Positions 1-13,089 of a DNA stretch of 64,000 nucleotides are shown piece by piece. The stretch's first letter is position 1, and each line of letters opens with the position of its first letter. The stretch is from NCBI GenBank assembly GCA_021234155.1, contig JAJEKV010000114.1, forward strand, positions 1-64,000, read 5' to 3'. The notes below the pieces were generated by a model. It saw nothing but the letters and a program-made list of their open reading frames with translations, was not told the origin of the DNA and did no database searches. Made by a program: the position numbers and the translations under genes. This stretch comes from Isoetes taiwanensis (Eukaryota > Streptophyta > Lycopodiopsida > Isoetales > Isoetaceae).

Positions 1-3000
1 CTTTGGAACATAAGGAACCCTAAGATCGAAATAATAGACCCATGGTTTCAGTTGATTTAATCCCAACTGTCGGCATTTTTAATGGGGATTGTGGCATTAG
101 TACCATACAATTTTTGACTTTATATTCTCAGCTTCATCCCCACACAGCCTACCTATCCTCTTCCTCCCCTACAATACCGTAGACCGCTCCGACATTCACC
201 ATGATTCTAAAGACCTTCCTATCGCTTTCCCAACCTTCCGAAACCGTATTTAAATCTTGTCCGTAATCCATCTCGTCATTTTCCCACAATCGCCTAACCC
301 GACGAATTTCTCGCACACGCCATTTAGAGAACACTAAGGGTGTACAGAGCAAGAGGGGAGCCGCATCCCTCTCCCAAATCCTAGTATTCCAAAATATACT
401 CTCGGCCCCAAGCCTCCCCAATGAGCTTCACTTAATCAAGAGATTCTCAGACATCTTGCCAAGCTTCTAATATTTTCTCATACAGGGAAGTAATTCTACC
501 CATTGAGAATTTATAGAAATAGGAGCTAATCTCATCTCGGGGTCGGTTTCCCTTTATCTTACCTTGTCAGAGCTGAACCCACAAAGGAAATAAATGGGAT
601 GCATCCCTTGGATAGCCCTCCGCACAAACTTGGTCGCCAAAACCTTTCCCCTCGACCATTGGGTCTTTACATCCTAATCCCCCCCATCCTTCCTACTTCG
701 CACATTTCGCATTATGCAACCCCTCGCTATCTTCCCTCCCGCATGAATTTCATTTAATGATTACTAGTAATCGTCATACACATATTTTTGTGCCACAATA
801 GTCAAGAGTAGTAAATATGAGTCGCATTAAGGATTGCATTGGCTACGTTACTCTCCCCATAGTGGATGGATTTGGCAGGACTGGAGGTTTAATTTTTTCC
901 TAATCCTTTTCTATAATTGTTTCAAAGACTTTTTTAGATTTTCTCCAAGGTTAAGCGGCATACCCAACAACTTAGTTGTTCTCTCAGAAGCTGCCACCAT
1001 ATGATAGTTCCATGCCCCGACTCCTTGTATCAATGTCTTCACAAAAGGCCATATTACATCACATTTAGCGTGGTTCAGCCTAATCCCTCTATATGGAGTA
1101 AAAAGATTTTAAAACCCGCTGAAAGGCGGTGGAAACTCTCATCATCATACCTTAAGAAGAGAAAGGTATCACCGTGATAATCGCATAATAGTCATAGTTT
1201 TATTGAACCCCGAAGAAGTAACCCATTCAAAGAATCCTCTTATCATCAAGCTTTTCACCATACAAGTTAAAAAGATATGCCATGATTAGAAAGGTATGAG
1301 ATGAGGGGGCACCTGCCTAATTCCCTTTCTCGAGCTCGAAGAGACCAAATGGTTGCCCATTAACCAGAACAGATGTCGATGCCATCTTGTTCAAGCCCAT
1401 AATTAACTCTATCAAGTTAACTTCAAAGTATATATGAACCATTACATTTTTAGCCCACTCCACCTTAATAGAGTCATAGGCTCTACAAAAATCCAGCCAA
1501 AGAATACACATTTCTGGGCGAGAGGACTTACACCAATGGAGCCCCTCCCTTGTCGCCGATAATTGTCCAAAAATGTTCCCACCGAGAAAGGTCGATTGTT
1601 CACTTCCAATCAAACGGGTTAAGATTGGCTTCAACCGATTAGCAATGACCTTCATGATTACTTTGTACAAACATATTAGTTAGAGCTATTGGTCTCCATT
1701 CATTTAGTACCCGAGGCTTATGGACTTTTGGGATCAAGGAGATAAAAGCCATAGGGCCGTGAAGGTATTTAGTCTGCCCAAGCTCCCCCGACAAAGAAGA
1801 AGAATGGCCCTGCACGTCCAAAAATTCTACATAGAACTCGTGGGAACCCATCCGACCTCGAGACTTACCAAAGGCCAAGGAACACGAGTCTTATAGATTT
1901 CTACATCTCCGTGCTCTTGGAGTAAAGTCATGTTATCATTTTCGGGCCACTACCGGGATCTTGCCCTGCAGAAGGAAGCCACCAAGAGTAATCGACCGTT
2001 AAAATCGCTTGGAAGGGGATCCTCCTTGAAAAATTTCTCATAACTATCTCCAAGTAGGATTTAATTTCTGCCTCATCTCTAAGAACTTCATTCCTCATTA
2101 GTAACTCAAGTAATACTATTCTCCTCCGCCAATCTAGCTCCCAGCCTAAAAACACTTGGAGCTCCCATGGTCCACTTCGCGATACCATTTGGTCTTTTGA
2201 TCTAATAGCAGCCCCTCGAGCTTTTCCTCTTCTATAGCTTTAATTGACCTCTAGCTCCTCTTCGAGGGCCCTGGATTGGCCACGCTGAATGGGTCTAGAA
2301 TCGATCTTGTTTAACATGTCTAATTTGGTTATACAACTCAACCTTAGTTTCCCCGAATTCCTAGCCCGCAGCCTTTCCCCACTTTTTTATCCAATCCTTC
2401 ATAATGGCATTTTTCCCCCGATCCATGATTTCATATCGGGAAGTCCCTCTTCCCTTTGGCCGAAGCTAACAAATATTCCCTGAATGGGGTGTAAAGCATC
2501 CTTCCCTAAGAGTCCTCAGATAAATTTAAAAGGAACATTTCTCCGGCTTCCAGCGTGTATGGGAGATCTTCCAATATTAGTTTTTGTGGAACATGATCCG
2601 ACTGAAAAAGGCAAGATCTCCTTCCACATAGCACCCATCCATGAAGGGGGCAGATTTATTAGCTACATAAAATCTATCTATGTGCAAGAACTCTCGTCCC
2701 TTCCCTTTTGCTTATTCGACCATGAATACCTGAGTGTTTGATGGTGGGAGAAGAACAAAACCACAATTATTAAGAAGGGAATCCCATGCCCACGCCTCCC
2801 CCAAGAGATTCCTATGCAAGCCAATCTTCCGATCCCAAACATTCGCCATATTAAGGTCGCCACCAAGTACCCAATTTGTCGTGGCCGACCGATCACCCAA
2901 TCCATAATTTCCTTCCATAGAGTAGTCACCGCTTATTTGATGCATAAATATTAATCACTCCCCATTGATACCATTCGTGTCAAATTGTATCGCTTGCCAC

Positions 3001-3264
3001 CTACCATCAAGCATTCAAGATATTGTAGGGTGCTAGTTAAACCTTTCCATAACGCTCTCAGACTTTGGTACCTTTAGCAAGACATGTAAAAGAGGAATAT
3101 TGGCTGCCTACCCGTGTACCTAAGGAGTCGGGCCTCAAAGTCGTGAAGTCTATGCTCCCGAATGAGCAACATATCCAAGATTCATTGATCTCATTGTCAA
3201 GAAGAACTCTAGCCCTCTTAAGAGGGCCCTTAATACCCCGAAGATTCCATGAAATAATCCTCAT
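1..3264 (-). pseudogene. LINE ORF2 pseudogene (endonuclease-reverse transcriptase)
   Basis: ORF2 would nick the target DNA and reverse-transcribe the element RNA. The reading begins MRIISWNLRG at 3264, the usual start of the plant LINE endonuclease. A GGDLN motif (normally GGDFN) follows near 2840. The linker before RT is recognisable at 2188-1928. RT segments are at 1878-1639 (SLIPKVHKPRVLNEWRPIAL) and 1670-1317 (LDFCRAYDSI, first catalytic Asp region). The RQG motif follows in another frame right after 1317. The YADD box is destroyed: the matching place at 1168-1182 reads DYHGD just before TFLFLRYDDESF. Residual post-RT sequence is at 421-149. Frameshifts separate every segment. Confidence 0.8.
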
Positions 3265-3282
3265 TTCATATTTAATTAATCG

Positions 3283-4125
3283 TCATAACCACTTACATTT
3301 CCTTCTGACCATAGAGGATTGTCCCCCCATTTGGATGCCATAGGGGGCCAGGCCATACCACACCAACCAACTTTTAAAATCTGAGGCAAGTAAAACTTCT
3401 CCCAATTTTGCGTATCCATCGATTATTGCACCCCAAGTCACCACATATCTTTCTAGCAAGTTTTTAAACCCATGGCATGCTTTATAGATGCGCCCACATT
3501 TGACATATTCCTCCACAGGGTCGCTCCCAACCATGACCCATATTGCACCCCAAGTCACCACATACCTTTCTAGCAAGTTTTTACACCCATGGCATGCTTC
3601 ATAGATGCGCCCACATTTGACATATTCCTCCACAGGGTCAATGACCCGTATTGCACCCCAAGGCACCACATACCTTTCTAGCAAGTTTTTAAACCCATGG
3701 CATGCTTCATAGATGCGCCCACATTTGACATATTCCTCCACAGGGTCGCTCCCAACCATGACCCAAGAGACGCTCCATTCCATGTCTCTTTTGTTGGCGC
3801 TTGAATATGTCAACTTGTTTGGTTTGCATCTTGCATACATGTCAACTAGGGAATTTCCCACAATAAGGTCAAACTGAAGCCCATACCCAATAATATGTTC
3901 GTGAATGAACCTAAGCTCTGGTGTCATAAGACGGCCTTTAAGGACGGCAACACAAATGTATTTGTAATTACTTGGACCTGATAACAATTTCAAGTACAAT
4001 TGCAGTATGACATTGTTACTTGCCAATGTTGCATGAGTGTCCACAATAGCCTTCCATGTATACCCACTTGGGTTTTCAATTTTAGTACAAGCATGACTTG
4101 CATTAATCGGACTTCCAAATTGCAA
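3283..4125 (-). pseudogene. PPR protein fragment with threefold tandem repeat
   Basis: A 280-codon open frame resembling a PLS-type pentatricopeptide-repeat protein (sequence-specific RNA-binding helical hairpins, normally acting in plastids or mitochondria). Residues near 85-105 read FDLIVGNSLVDMYARC, a classic PPR helix. Further on, a block VEEYVKCGRIYEACHGFKNL is present three times. The final block ends in WGAIIDGYAKLGEV, again PPR-like. No start context, no organelle targeting and no E/DYW tail are visible, so I read it as a captured or retroposed fragment rather than a gene. It lies between LINE ORF1 and ORF2 in the same orientation. Confidence 0.65.
3428..3765 (-). repeat. In-frame tandem repeat of one PPR module (3 copies)
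   Basis: The motif GCACCCCAAGTCACCACAT on the plus strand (AAGGCACC in the third copy) recurs at 3428, 3545 and 3653, giving periods of 117 and 108 nt (39 and 36 codons). The copies differ by only a few bases and by presence or absence of a nine-base block (codons for an extra VGS-type spacer). Both lengths are multiples of three, so the frame is kept. The copies look recent. Confidence 0.85.
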
Positions 4126-4477
4126 ACAGCCGGCTGAAGTAGTCGGCTAGGAAGGCGAGAACATCGGATCCATTGAACGCCATCCGAGCCCGAACCTGCC
4201 TGTCACGTTCTAATTTTTTACGGCAATCCTTATGCAAGCAATAGGCCTGATTACTAGACAGATGTATGTTGTTCTGAATCACCGCTTTGTAAGCCATGAC
4301 AAAATTTTCTACACCTGTTAGAGGTCCTGACCATCCCAAATTCTCATAGATTGCAATCATACAAGAGTTAACAGCAGGTCCGACATTTTTTATCCGATCA
4401 TGTTGCGCCCATATTAAGGCATCAATTAAAGTACCCGAAAATAATTTTTTAACTGTCTGCATAATTTTTATTAGCAT
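4103..4477 (-). other. Unrecognised ORF next to PPR fragment
   Basis: A 124-codon minus-strand open frame overlapping the 5' end of the PPR fragment by about 20 bases. It contains a Cys/His/charged segment (NQAYCLHKDCRKKLERDRQ) and a hydrophobic end. I do not recognise a family. Composition is protein-like, so it may be the 5' part of the same captured transcript in a different frame. From here to 5049 I see no further supported coding sequence, only a short imperfect duplication around 4640-4720. Confidence 0.3.
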
Positions 4478-5049
4478 ATCCAGTTTCAGTACTTCCCAGT
4501 TTGGTTACATTTTCATTCTTAGTTGAGGTAATCTGTCTCTGAGACCAAAGCCAGGTCTTATCATCCTAGCACAACTCCTTATGAGAAACATTTTAGATCA
4601 TTTCGACTTCCTTTTTTATGCGCCACACTTGGAGCATTCATATAAGTTACAGACTTACATAACAGCCATAATTGTGCTACACCATCCTGCTTATATTGCT
4701 TACATAGCAGCCATACTTGTGCTGCTTGTTTAATATACCATTCTTCCCCATACATCAGGTGATTCCACACATATCCACAGCCAAATTCTCCACATATTTT
4801 GCTTATCATAATTAACATCATAGAGCAGCACAAACATTGTCCCTTTAAACCACAAACCACTTTTTCCAACCACAAAATCTGATAACACCACTTAACTAAT
4901 GCAGACAGGAGAAAGCAACAAGAGTAACAGTGAGAGAAAAACTCAAAATACTTGCCTCGTTCTTGGGATAAAACTGCTCCACTAATCCTAGCTTTAGGTA
5001 GCCGCATAAGGGATATGTCTCCCTCTATATGTAGTAGACAAAACATGCT

Positions 5050-7442
5050 TCATGCAAACTTTTTCCCTTTACGAACATCTTCTGATATAGAGTGCTCATG
5101 AAGAACTTTAGCAATGGCACCTGGAGCAAAGGAGACCTTTTTCTGCTGCTTGCCCTTCTTCTTCTTTGCATTAATAAGGTTTCCTTCCAGACTACAAACC
5201 TCCGGCTCAAGTTCCTGATCACATAATTCTTCACTAACAATCTGAGCTGCCTCGATACTAGAAATAGTAGCTACATCACTAGAGGCCACCTGAGAGCCTT
5301 TATTGATCACCTCCTCCACCGGGAGGAGCTGTTGGCAAAGCAAGGCCACTTCTTCTAAAGCCTTTGTCTGCCTGGCCATCGAGATGGTAGTTTTTCAACC
5401 GAGGACTTCAAAAATCCTTGGTCACTCACCTCCTCGCCACCGGATAGGGATCAATCCAGATCATCCGGAGGATTGAGATCCATCTCAAAGATAGGTCAAG
5501 ACTTGCCGGGCTGGTCAATCGCCAGTGGACACATGTCGCTACCACATTTGGAGCAGTGGTCAAAGATCTTGACCGTGGGGAATCCAAATTTTGAAGATTT
5601 GATCCCCAAACAAGCTTGAATCCCTAACTCATTATCACTACTCTTTTCACTTTCATGTCCCTTTCCGAGGATCTAGAAGGATCCGCCACCATCGCCCCGC
5701 AACTCGAGTAGAGTCAAAAAGTGGGACCCTCGACCAAACAACTGTAATGATCATTGGCCTTTTGTCCTGCTCATGCCCACCAACTGCTCCTCGCAGTCGC
5801 CTCCCAAGGTTGGAACATTCTCCAACAAAGTAGTTGGGGCCAGTGGTCTTTATATTGGAATCGTAGCTACCTCGACCTCTCCGAGCACTAAAGAAACCCT
5901 TCCCTCTGTTTTTACCAGCTCTTGAGACCAGAGTAAAGCCATCCTCATCATCACCTACCTTTTCTTTGCCTCTGGATTTGTCCTCCAACTGTTGGGACTA
6001 ACTGTTCACTTATATTAGTACATATGGCAGATGCATGGACCAGAGCACCACATATATGACAAGGAGGAGGCAATCCCGAGGTGACAAGCTTGAACATAAT
6101 TCTTTTTCCTTTGTAGCCAGCAAAAGGAACTTGGTCTGGAATAGGTTTAAGAATATCCATAGAAATGCAAATCTTTGGCGCCTCACTATTACTACTACCC
6201 ATAGTTATGAACTCGCCAAGGGAGGAAGCTATAGACTTAAAAGCCTTTTTCTCATTCAATACTGCACCTTAGACTGCCAAGGACACCCAAACAGATAGAA
6301 AAAGTGCCTCGGATTAAAAAGGGTCAAAATCCTCACGCCACCTTGGGAGCAAAACCGCCATTCAATGATGAAACAATGCCCTTTTTTAAAAAGAAGATTG
6401 GCATCTTTTTCCTCAGAGCGCCTGTGACTGTAAAATATAAATTTCCCAACCAATGCACCCTTGGCGGAATTTTAGCTCGCAAAACCCGCCTCCAAGACCT
6501 TAGCACCTCCACTCAAGTTGGGGTCACCCTAGTAACTTTGCCAATCAGCCTAACTGACTCAAATTTAATAATACGACCGCTTCGGGATGTGTAAAGAAAC
6601 ACATACATCCTGTTTCATTTGGATTTGAGGGAGGGCCAAGAAGATCAAAGACACGGATGGTCTTGATCTGCCATCCGGCCACAACATGATCCGCCATCTC
6701 TAGTATACTTCTAGCCAAGATCGAATTTCACCTAACCAAACCGACAAACTACAAAGGCTTGTGAAGGCAAGATTGCCGGATCAAAAAAAACAAGAAACCC
6801 GATAGTTCGCTTTAACAAAGGCAGATCCCTTTGAATAAGTAGACCTCCTAACAAAGGGAAATTGATCCGAAAAAAGAGATCTATTATCGATCAAAGTAGA
6901 CCAAAGCTCGTCAACCGGGCCTTCAATCCACCCCCACCAAAGGTGAATGCCGTTAGTTAAGATTACCGAGCGCAAGACAGATCTCCTTGGGGAGGAGGCA
7001 GAAGAAAGGTGCGAAAGCTCAGAGCTAAATGCAGCAGAGATGGAGTTGCTATGGGCATCCATTCAGCTCATGACACTCGATAGAGCTCCACTGAAACCAT
7101 TTCAGCTAGAGGATGACAATAGCAGGAAAAGAGAGATGTAACTGGACGATCTTCCCCAAGATATGCAATCTTGAACTCAGTGGCTGTGGCTTGCTGATTT
7201 AAGGTAATAGAAGACTGGATACCAGTGAAGAATGAGTCAGGGAAGATATGCTGATCAACAAGCTTACACCATAGATTTGCAGAAAACCCCTCGATCCAAC
7301 CACAACAAACCTCGTTTGTTGCAAAGATTACTGCAAAATATCTACTGAAATCGGGTGGTGAAGAAGGAGAAGAAACCACGTATTGAGAGGAGAACTGGGC
7401 TGAAGTAGAGCAAATCACATCCAAAGGCAAGGGAAGACCCAT
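5050..7442 (-). pseudogene. LINE ORF1 pseudogene (DUF4283 and zinc knuckle)
   Basis: ORF1 of plant LINEs is a gag-like RNA-binding protein. In order on the minus strand: two related blocks with GWIEG...LW..L.D (7442-7068 and 7062-6781), a segment RILTLFNPRHFFYLFGCP at 6453-6256 that matches the end of DUF4283, then a frame at 6259-5951 carrying a CX2CX4HX4C zinc knuckle (CHICGALVHASAIC, 6061-6020). A Gly/Arg-rich stretch lies at 5988-5653, and a Lys-rich C-terminal part (NAKKKKGKQQKK) at 5379-5050. Frameshifts and stops separate the segments. The duplicated GWIEG block at the N-terminal side is unusual for ORF1. Confidence 0.7.
6020..6061 (-). other. CCHC zinc knuckle of LINE ORF1
   Basis: CX2CX4HX4C with every ligand present, preceded by the typical LPPPCHICG. 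This is the nucleic-acid-binding knuckle that follows DUF4283 in plant LINE ORF1 proteins. Confidence 0.85.
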
Positions 7443-8292
7443 GAACCAGATAGAGAAGATAGGCCAGAAGACCCAAGCTCAGGATACTTATAACCAGCCA
7501 TGGAATGATTAAGAAAGACCAGAACTAGATTTGCAAGAAAGGAAAATCGTAGGCAATCAGTAACAAATCTAGAGTAAGAAAGAGGAAAAAAATAGGCAAA
7601 AGAAAAACAAAGCAAGGAAGAGCAAGAAAGCCCTTTGCAAAGGAGATTTTGCGTGTCAGAATCTCATAGATAGAATTAAAGAGTTCGGTGAGTCAAGGTA
7701 GGCCCTCAAAAAAAAGGAGTGCCAGGTGGCAATCCGAAAGACGAATGTAGAATGATCCGTAAGGCGATCTATCTCTTCCAATGAGACCTCAGATGCACCC
7801 ATCAAGTCTTGGAGTAACCAACTAATTCAAACTGAAATTCCATCTGCTAAAGAAAAACCAGATAGGTCCTTCCCCGGCAGAGCGGGCCTAACATTCCCTC
7901 TAATGGGATCTATGTTGAAAGATTGTTGAATATCAATCAGCAAAACGATTGAATCAAACGAAAGGGTGAAAACATTAAAGCAAACATTTGCTGATACTGG
8001 AAGAAAAGTTCTCTTTCTCTGCCAGCTTCACTAGCTTTGAAACTTCGGATGTGAAATATGGGCCTTGAATCTCCTTAACATCAAATTTTACAAAGGCTAT
8101 AACAGGTAAAACATCTTTATGCTCCTCTTCTTCTCAGGTTTCCTATTTCACCCTAAACCGCCATACTTTTTACACGGATTTTGATCACCCATCGGGTCGC
8201 ACTAAAGAGTAACTGTTCTCAAACAGAGAGGAAGCCTTTTTTTCCTCGCCAACACGTAACCTAAATGCATGAAGATTCGCATATCTATTTTG

Positions 8293-8343
8293 CCAAAGAA
8301 AACAAAGAAAGAAAGAAAATGCATGTAAAGAAAGAAAGAAAGG
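8293..8343. repeat. AAAG microsatellite
   Basis: Two AAAG runs separated by TGCATG. The surrounding stretch 7443-10085 holds no coding sequence, RNA gene or recognisable mobile element. A GC-rich patch at 8890-9250 is the only compositional change. Confidence 0.7.
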
Positions 8344-10085
8344 GATTTAAGCCGCAACGGTTGCATAATATGGTACCTTTTTCATAAAAATCTTCATGGG
8401 TAAAGATGCTTGATTAGGTCTTCAATACCGTGATTCTCAATCCATAACTAGAGTAAGAATAATATTTTAACCGCATGCACTATAGTTAGCATCTACAAAA
8501 ATAAAAATTACAAAAATAACCTACTATACCGTGATTAGACGCCGAATCCGGAAAGCCAAGAAATGCCTCAACAAGAATATTTCACAGCCTCCATTACGAC
8601 CAAGTAAAACCGCTAGTTAAAGACTGCATGTCATCAAAAACCAAGTAATATCATCTCTAAAAAGATCAAAAGAAGAAAAAAGATCAAATGCGCCGCTTTG
8701 CATTACAACCGGCCAAGAAACAAACCAAGAAAAGAAACCATCAACAACAACCTGCGCCCAAGACAAAATGAACAACGCCTTGGCTCTACTAAGAAAATGA
8801 TGGAGCAGACCTCCTTCTACGCCATAGCCGAGTCCGCCGGATTTAAAAAAACCGTGGAGTGACCAAAAAGGGGGTAAATTTTGGCTTCCCTCTTCCATGT
8901 TGTGCCGCATGGCCACCGTCCCACATTCCGGCAGGGCCGGGTGACTCCGCCCTCCCCGCGGCCGCTGGGCCCCACCGGTCCACACCGAATGTGGTCCCGG
9001 GCTATGCCGCCATAATGTGAAACTAATTTAGCATATGTGTTCTAGGAAGTTCTCGCTTCCCGGCTTATGAAAACTCATGAAGATTGTCGCAACAAAGGTT
9101 ACTTTTATTATTCTTCTCAGATGAAAACCGTTGAATATGTGTTAGGGAACCGCCATTTTGAGCCGTTGAAATCGCAGCGGGCGCCGGGCCACGAGCTGCC
9201 GCCATCGCCGGGTTTCCAGCCGAAACCCCGAAAAGTAGGCGGCTCCCACCAGTAAAATCACGTAGCCCAAAATTCCGCTGATTCTTTTTAGCAGGGCTGC
9301 CTAACCCCCCGCACACACTTTCCCCGCATTTAGCTATGCCACGGTCGTGGTCATGTCACCCAAAATCAATTTGAGCCGCCCGATTCTCTTAATTTCAATC
9401 CTACGCCAGGAAATTAGAAAACTCTAAAAATTCTCACCGGCTCGTGAACTCCTGGGCTATGGCAGATCCGGATGGCGCACGCCGTGGTTTCTTTTCTTGT
9501 TATGGCATGTGGCATAGCTCTTGAGCTCGGCTTGGTAATCGCTTTTGAGGTACATGCACTAGTAGTTATAACTAGAGGACAAAATCCTTTTTGAGCAACA
9601 TAAGTTCGGTATGGAGAGCGGTGCTCAAGCCATGGCGCATAAACTTTCGCTTTGAGAATGTTGTAGCTGCCGGAATCTTCTTTTCATGTTTACTTCAAAA
9701 ACAAAATCAGAAGAAAACTACTTATGTCTATGGCAGAGATGTTCTTCCCCTTTATATTTGTCATCCTTTCCATTATATTTTCCCCGAGACCTCCGCTTAT
9801 CAAAAGTGTGGGATTGCATCTGGAGCTAGAGGAAGCTAGAGCCAAGATATCAAGGTTAATCTAAAGTTCATAATATTTTGTTTCTCTCATTGTTTCACCA
9901 ATCTATAAAAAATTGCGTGGTGCTCGAGCTATTATGGCGATTCAACTGTTTCCAATGATCTGTTCAAACTTTTGCGCTTGGAACAAGTTAGGTAAGAACC
10001 TAGGTTTGGTGGAAGAATTATAACATTTACATTATGTTGCAAGGAGTGCACGCATGCACTAGAGAAGAAATTTCAAAAACTCACT

Positions 10086-10319
10086 TTGTTTGGAATTTGC
10101 ATGCGCATGATGTTCCTCCTCCGTTCAGAATATGAATGTAAGTTGAAAATACCTGCTCAAATAATAATGGCAATGGAAGATAAGTCATGTCCGATGAGTT
10201 TCGACTTCCAGCTTCCTTCAGCTATCCTAAGCAATCCGAAGCGTGTTACTATGAACATTTGCAAGAGCGAGAAACTGAAAACTGCTTGTCCAAGAGGACT
10301 TGACTACGTAACAAATGAA
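10086..10319 (+). other. Candidate exon of unknown gene fragment
   Basis: A 78-codon open segment ending exactly at a strong donor (GAA|GTAAGT at 10320). The peptide (MEDKSCPMSFDFQLPSAILS and onward to GLDYVTNE) looks protein-like. Possible further exons follow acceptor-like sites at 10382 (CRMHGPNTSANIPTNIVDG) and near 10727 (FYNNVYGLGMASSAAKNDAA), but their phases were not proved to match. I do not recognise a family. It may be an old gene fragment inside transposon DNA. Nothing else between 10.4 and 13.1 kb could be assigned. Confidence 0.2.
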
Positions 10320-12227
10320 GTAAGTTATGCCTCCCCTTCATCCATCTCTAACTAATCATTGTGCTAATTTAAATTGTTGTAGAATTGCCGCATGCACGGG
10401 CCTAACACTAGTGCAAACATTCCAACAAACATAGTTGATGGCAAATTTTGATGCAGCCCCACGCCTTTAATTATCTTGGAGCCATTTCATTTTAAATTGT
10501 ATTTGCCTTTGTCGCTACCATGAGGTAGGTTAAAATTGATATATTGCTTTTCACTTTATTCCTATAGGTACCATAACTTACAACTTTGGGGTTTCTCGTA
10601 ACATAATCCCTTTTGTCAATGTTGAATAGCATTAAAGTAAGATATGAAATTGCCAGCCTCCGCTTTTATGTTACGCCTTTTGACTCCATTTTTAAGAAAC
10701 AACATGATGTCTATTTTTGATGTAGGAATTTTCTACAACAATGTTTATGGATTAGGCATGGCCTCTAGTGCCGCAAAGAATGATGCCGCTATAATGCAAT
10801 GTGCGGAGGCAAATATGTATTGAGAGCATTGTGTGCTTTATTATTCCGGTGAGAACAAATATAAAACCATGATTCAACAGCTTTTATATGAAGTAATGTC
10901 TCGTCAGAGACATATGCCGTGTATACATGACATGTCTAGTTATATTTTTGCAAAGATTCTTCTTTTTCAAAATAGGCTTCACGCCCGTGCACATGATCAT
11001 ATCTCGCCTTCCCATAAGCAAACTATATTTTTGGCAAGTATAGCATTGTTTGGCATGCCACATCTTATGCCTATGAGTTCTTTTAGGTAAAATCAAATGC
11101 AAGATCGACATTTGATATTGTAGTGTCTATAAGATTGTGAGCCAATATTCGTGAGATTGACTCGCTGCCTCTCGATTGATACATTGTGTTAATATCATTG
11201 CGTAATTACGATGATAATCCGCGCGATGCTTCCGCCAAGATGATTGTCTCCCCTACATTTTCATGTCCTTCTCAATTGAAAGTCATTTGAGATACTTTAT
11301 CAACTTGTTTAGTTAGTGATCTACACATAAGGAATGGAAGGCATATCATATTGTCTTTTGGTATTTTAACCAAGTCAAAAATATTTCAACATAACACCAT
11401 AATAACACATTGTCGCTATAATGGAACTTTTATAGGAAAGTAAACAAGATAAATACAAAAAACACAAAGAAACCCCAAACTTGGGTCCAACTCCATATTA
11501 TGGTACGAGTTTACATAACTTTCTAGATGGCACCACACTTTGTTTCAACAAAACAAAAACACCATCGAAGCACAAAACATCCGGAGAACAAAATTTTGCT
11601 CTTTTCTTTTGTTCCTTCCGTGAACATACTAGCACACATTAATATTTTTATAAATCTTTCCCTTTGCCTCAACCCCCGCCTTCCGCTAGTTTTATCAGTA
11701 ATTTTTTTTGTCTTTTTCTCAGATCGGCTATGTATGAGCTCACGATGGCGCTTCCACGCATGGTCGACGCCGCTTTGAGTTTCACTGATGGGCCTCCATG
11801 CCGGTCGAGGCGCTTTTGAGGTTTGGCTACCTGGTCAAGGGCGATTTTTGTGTGAAATGGGGCACTTCCGAGCTGTGATGAATATTTTATTATCCGCCGA
11901 AGTTCATTTCTCTCAGATAGAGGTCTTGATGCGCTTCTATGCATTTCTTTTGTTGCATTTTCTTGAAATAGAGAAGAATCTGATGATTTTCTTTTTATAT
12001 TTTTAGGTTCTTTTGAGTTCCAATGGCGAGAGCATGGATTTTGAGTAGCAAACTCGCTTCTAGGTTCCCACCACTTAACCAAACAAAGAAAAGAAGTCGG
12101 TCAGAGCGATGTTGAAGCTTTGTTGTGTGGCTTTTAACTATTTTAATGGCATGCAAGCCGCTGTTTGTGTGTTTAGGGTTACTTACAAAGATCAACAACG
12201 AAAAGCAAGCATATAACCTCATTATTT

Positions 12228-12250
12228 ATTGCCGGATTTTGTCCGGCAAT
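12228..12250. other. Perfect 9-bp stem hairpin
   Basis: ATTGCCGGA, a five-base loop TTTTG, then TCCGGCAAT. The stem is perfect. No neighbouring gene explains it. Confidence 0.6.
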
Positions 12251-13089
12251 GATTCAAGCAGAGCCTGAGCTTCCCGACCGCACAATGTCAACTTTTTGAT
12301 TTGCACAATGCCGAAGCTTTGATTTTATGTGCCTTTAACCTGAGCCTTAGCTTGTCTTTTTTTGCTTCTATTTTAGCCGATGCTTGGGCCTCAAGGCCTC
12401 GTATGGATGCCGAGAAGTCATGCATGGTTTATATGGGTTTCAGAGAGAATGAGCCGTTACGCTTCATAGTTGTATATGGGATTTGAAATAGAGAAATACC
12501 GCGTTTTTTTTACTTCAAATATTGTATCATTTGATTGTTAAGAACTTGTGGCGGCGCCTAATAAGCGCCGTAAACTACAGAGCAAAAATTACCCATTTTA
12601 AACAATGCATCAAAAATCCAGAATTTTCGACTACCCGTGGTTTACGCCCCCTTCTAATTTTCTTATTTGGTCAATTCAGAGACAAACAAGGGACCCGAAT
12701 CAACATTGGGAGGTTCTGCAACCCAATCGATCGTAAGTTGTTTTTATATTCTTTAGCATCCGTGATAAGGAAGTTTTATTTGCAAACCCCGCCGTGTTTG
12801 TAGATAATGAGGCTTACATGGCATCCAAGCCATATAAAAGTCGAAAAGAATTCACCCGTGGTCGTGACATTACAAGAGAACGATGCTAGAATTTGTTGAG
12901 AAATTGAACCGCACGGAGAATGTTAAAGAAAGTCTAAGAAATTTGACACCGAGGGTTACATAGGATATGCTAGTTCCCTAGCAAAAGGGTCTAACTGTTG
13001 TTTTCCCCTATGATGCATTAACCATGCTAGCTTCAAATCTTTGCAAATCGCCTAACATACATAAATATGAACATGCGTAATCGTATGCT

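Larger units (their letters stand above)
1..7442 (-). mobile_element. Degenerate L1-type LINE, 3' end off the window
   Basis: Remains of a plant non-LTR retrotransposon read on the minus strand. ORF1 (zinc knuckle plus DUF4283-like segment) lies at 7442-5050. ORF2 starts at the ATG at 3264 with an AP-endonuclease opening and runs through reverse transcriptase to below position 150. All parts carry stops and frameshifts, so the element is inactive. In intact plant L1 elements ORF1 and ORF2 abut. Here about 1.8 kb lies between them and encodes PPR repeats and an unknown ORF, so a second sequence was inserted or captured. The poly(A) end and target-site duplications are outside the window or eroded. 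Confidence 0.8.

Noticed and set aside
11669-12082. 137-codon minus-strand ORF as a gene
   Set aside because: The opposite strand is equally open, no motif is recognised, and there is no start or splice support.
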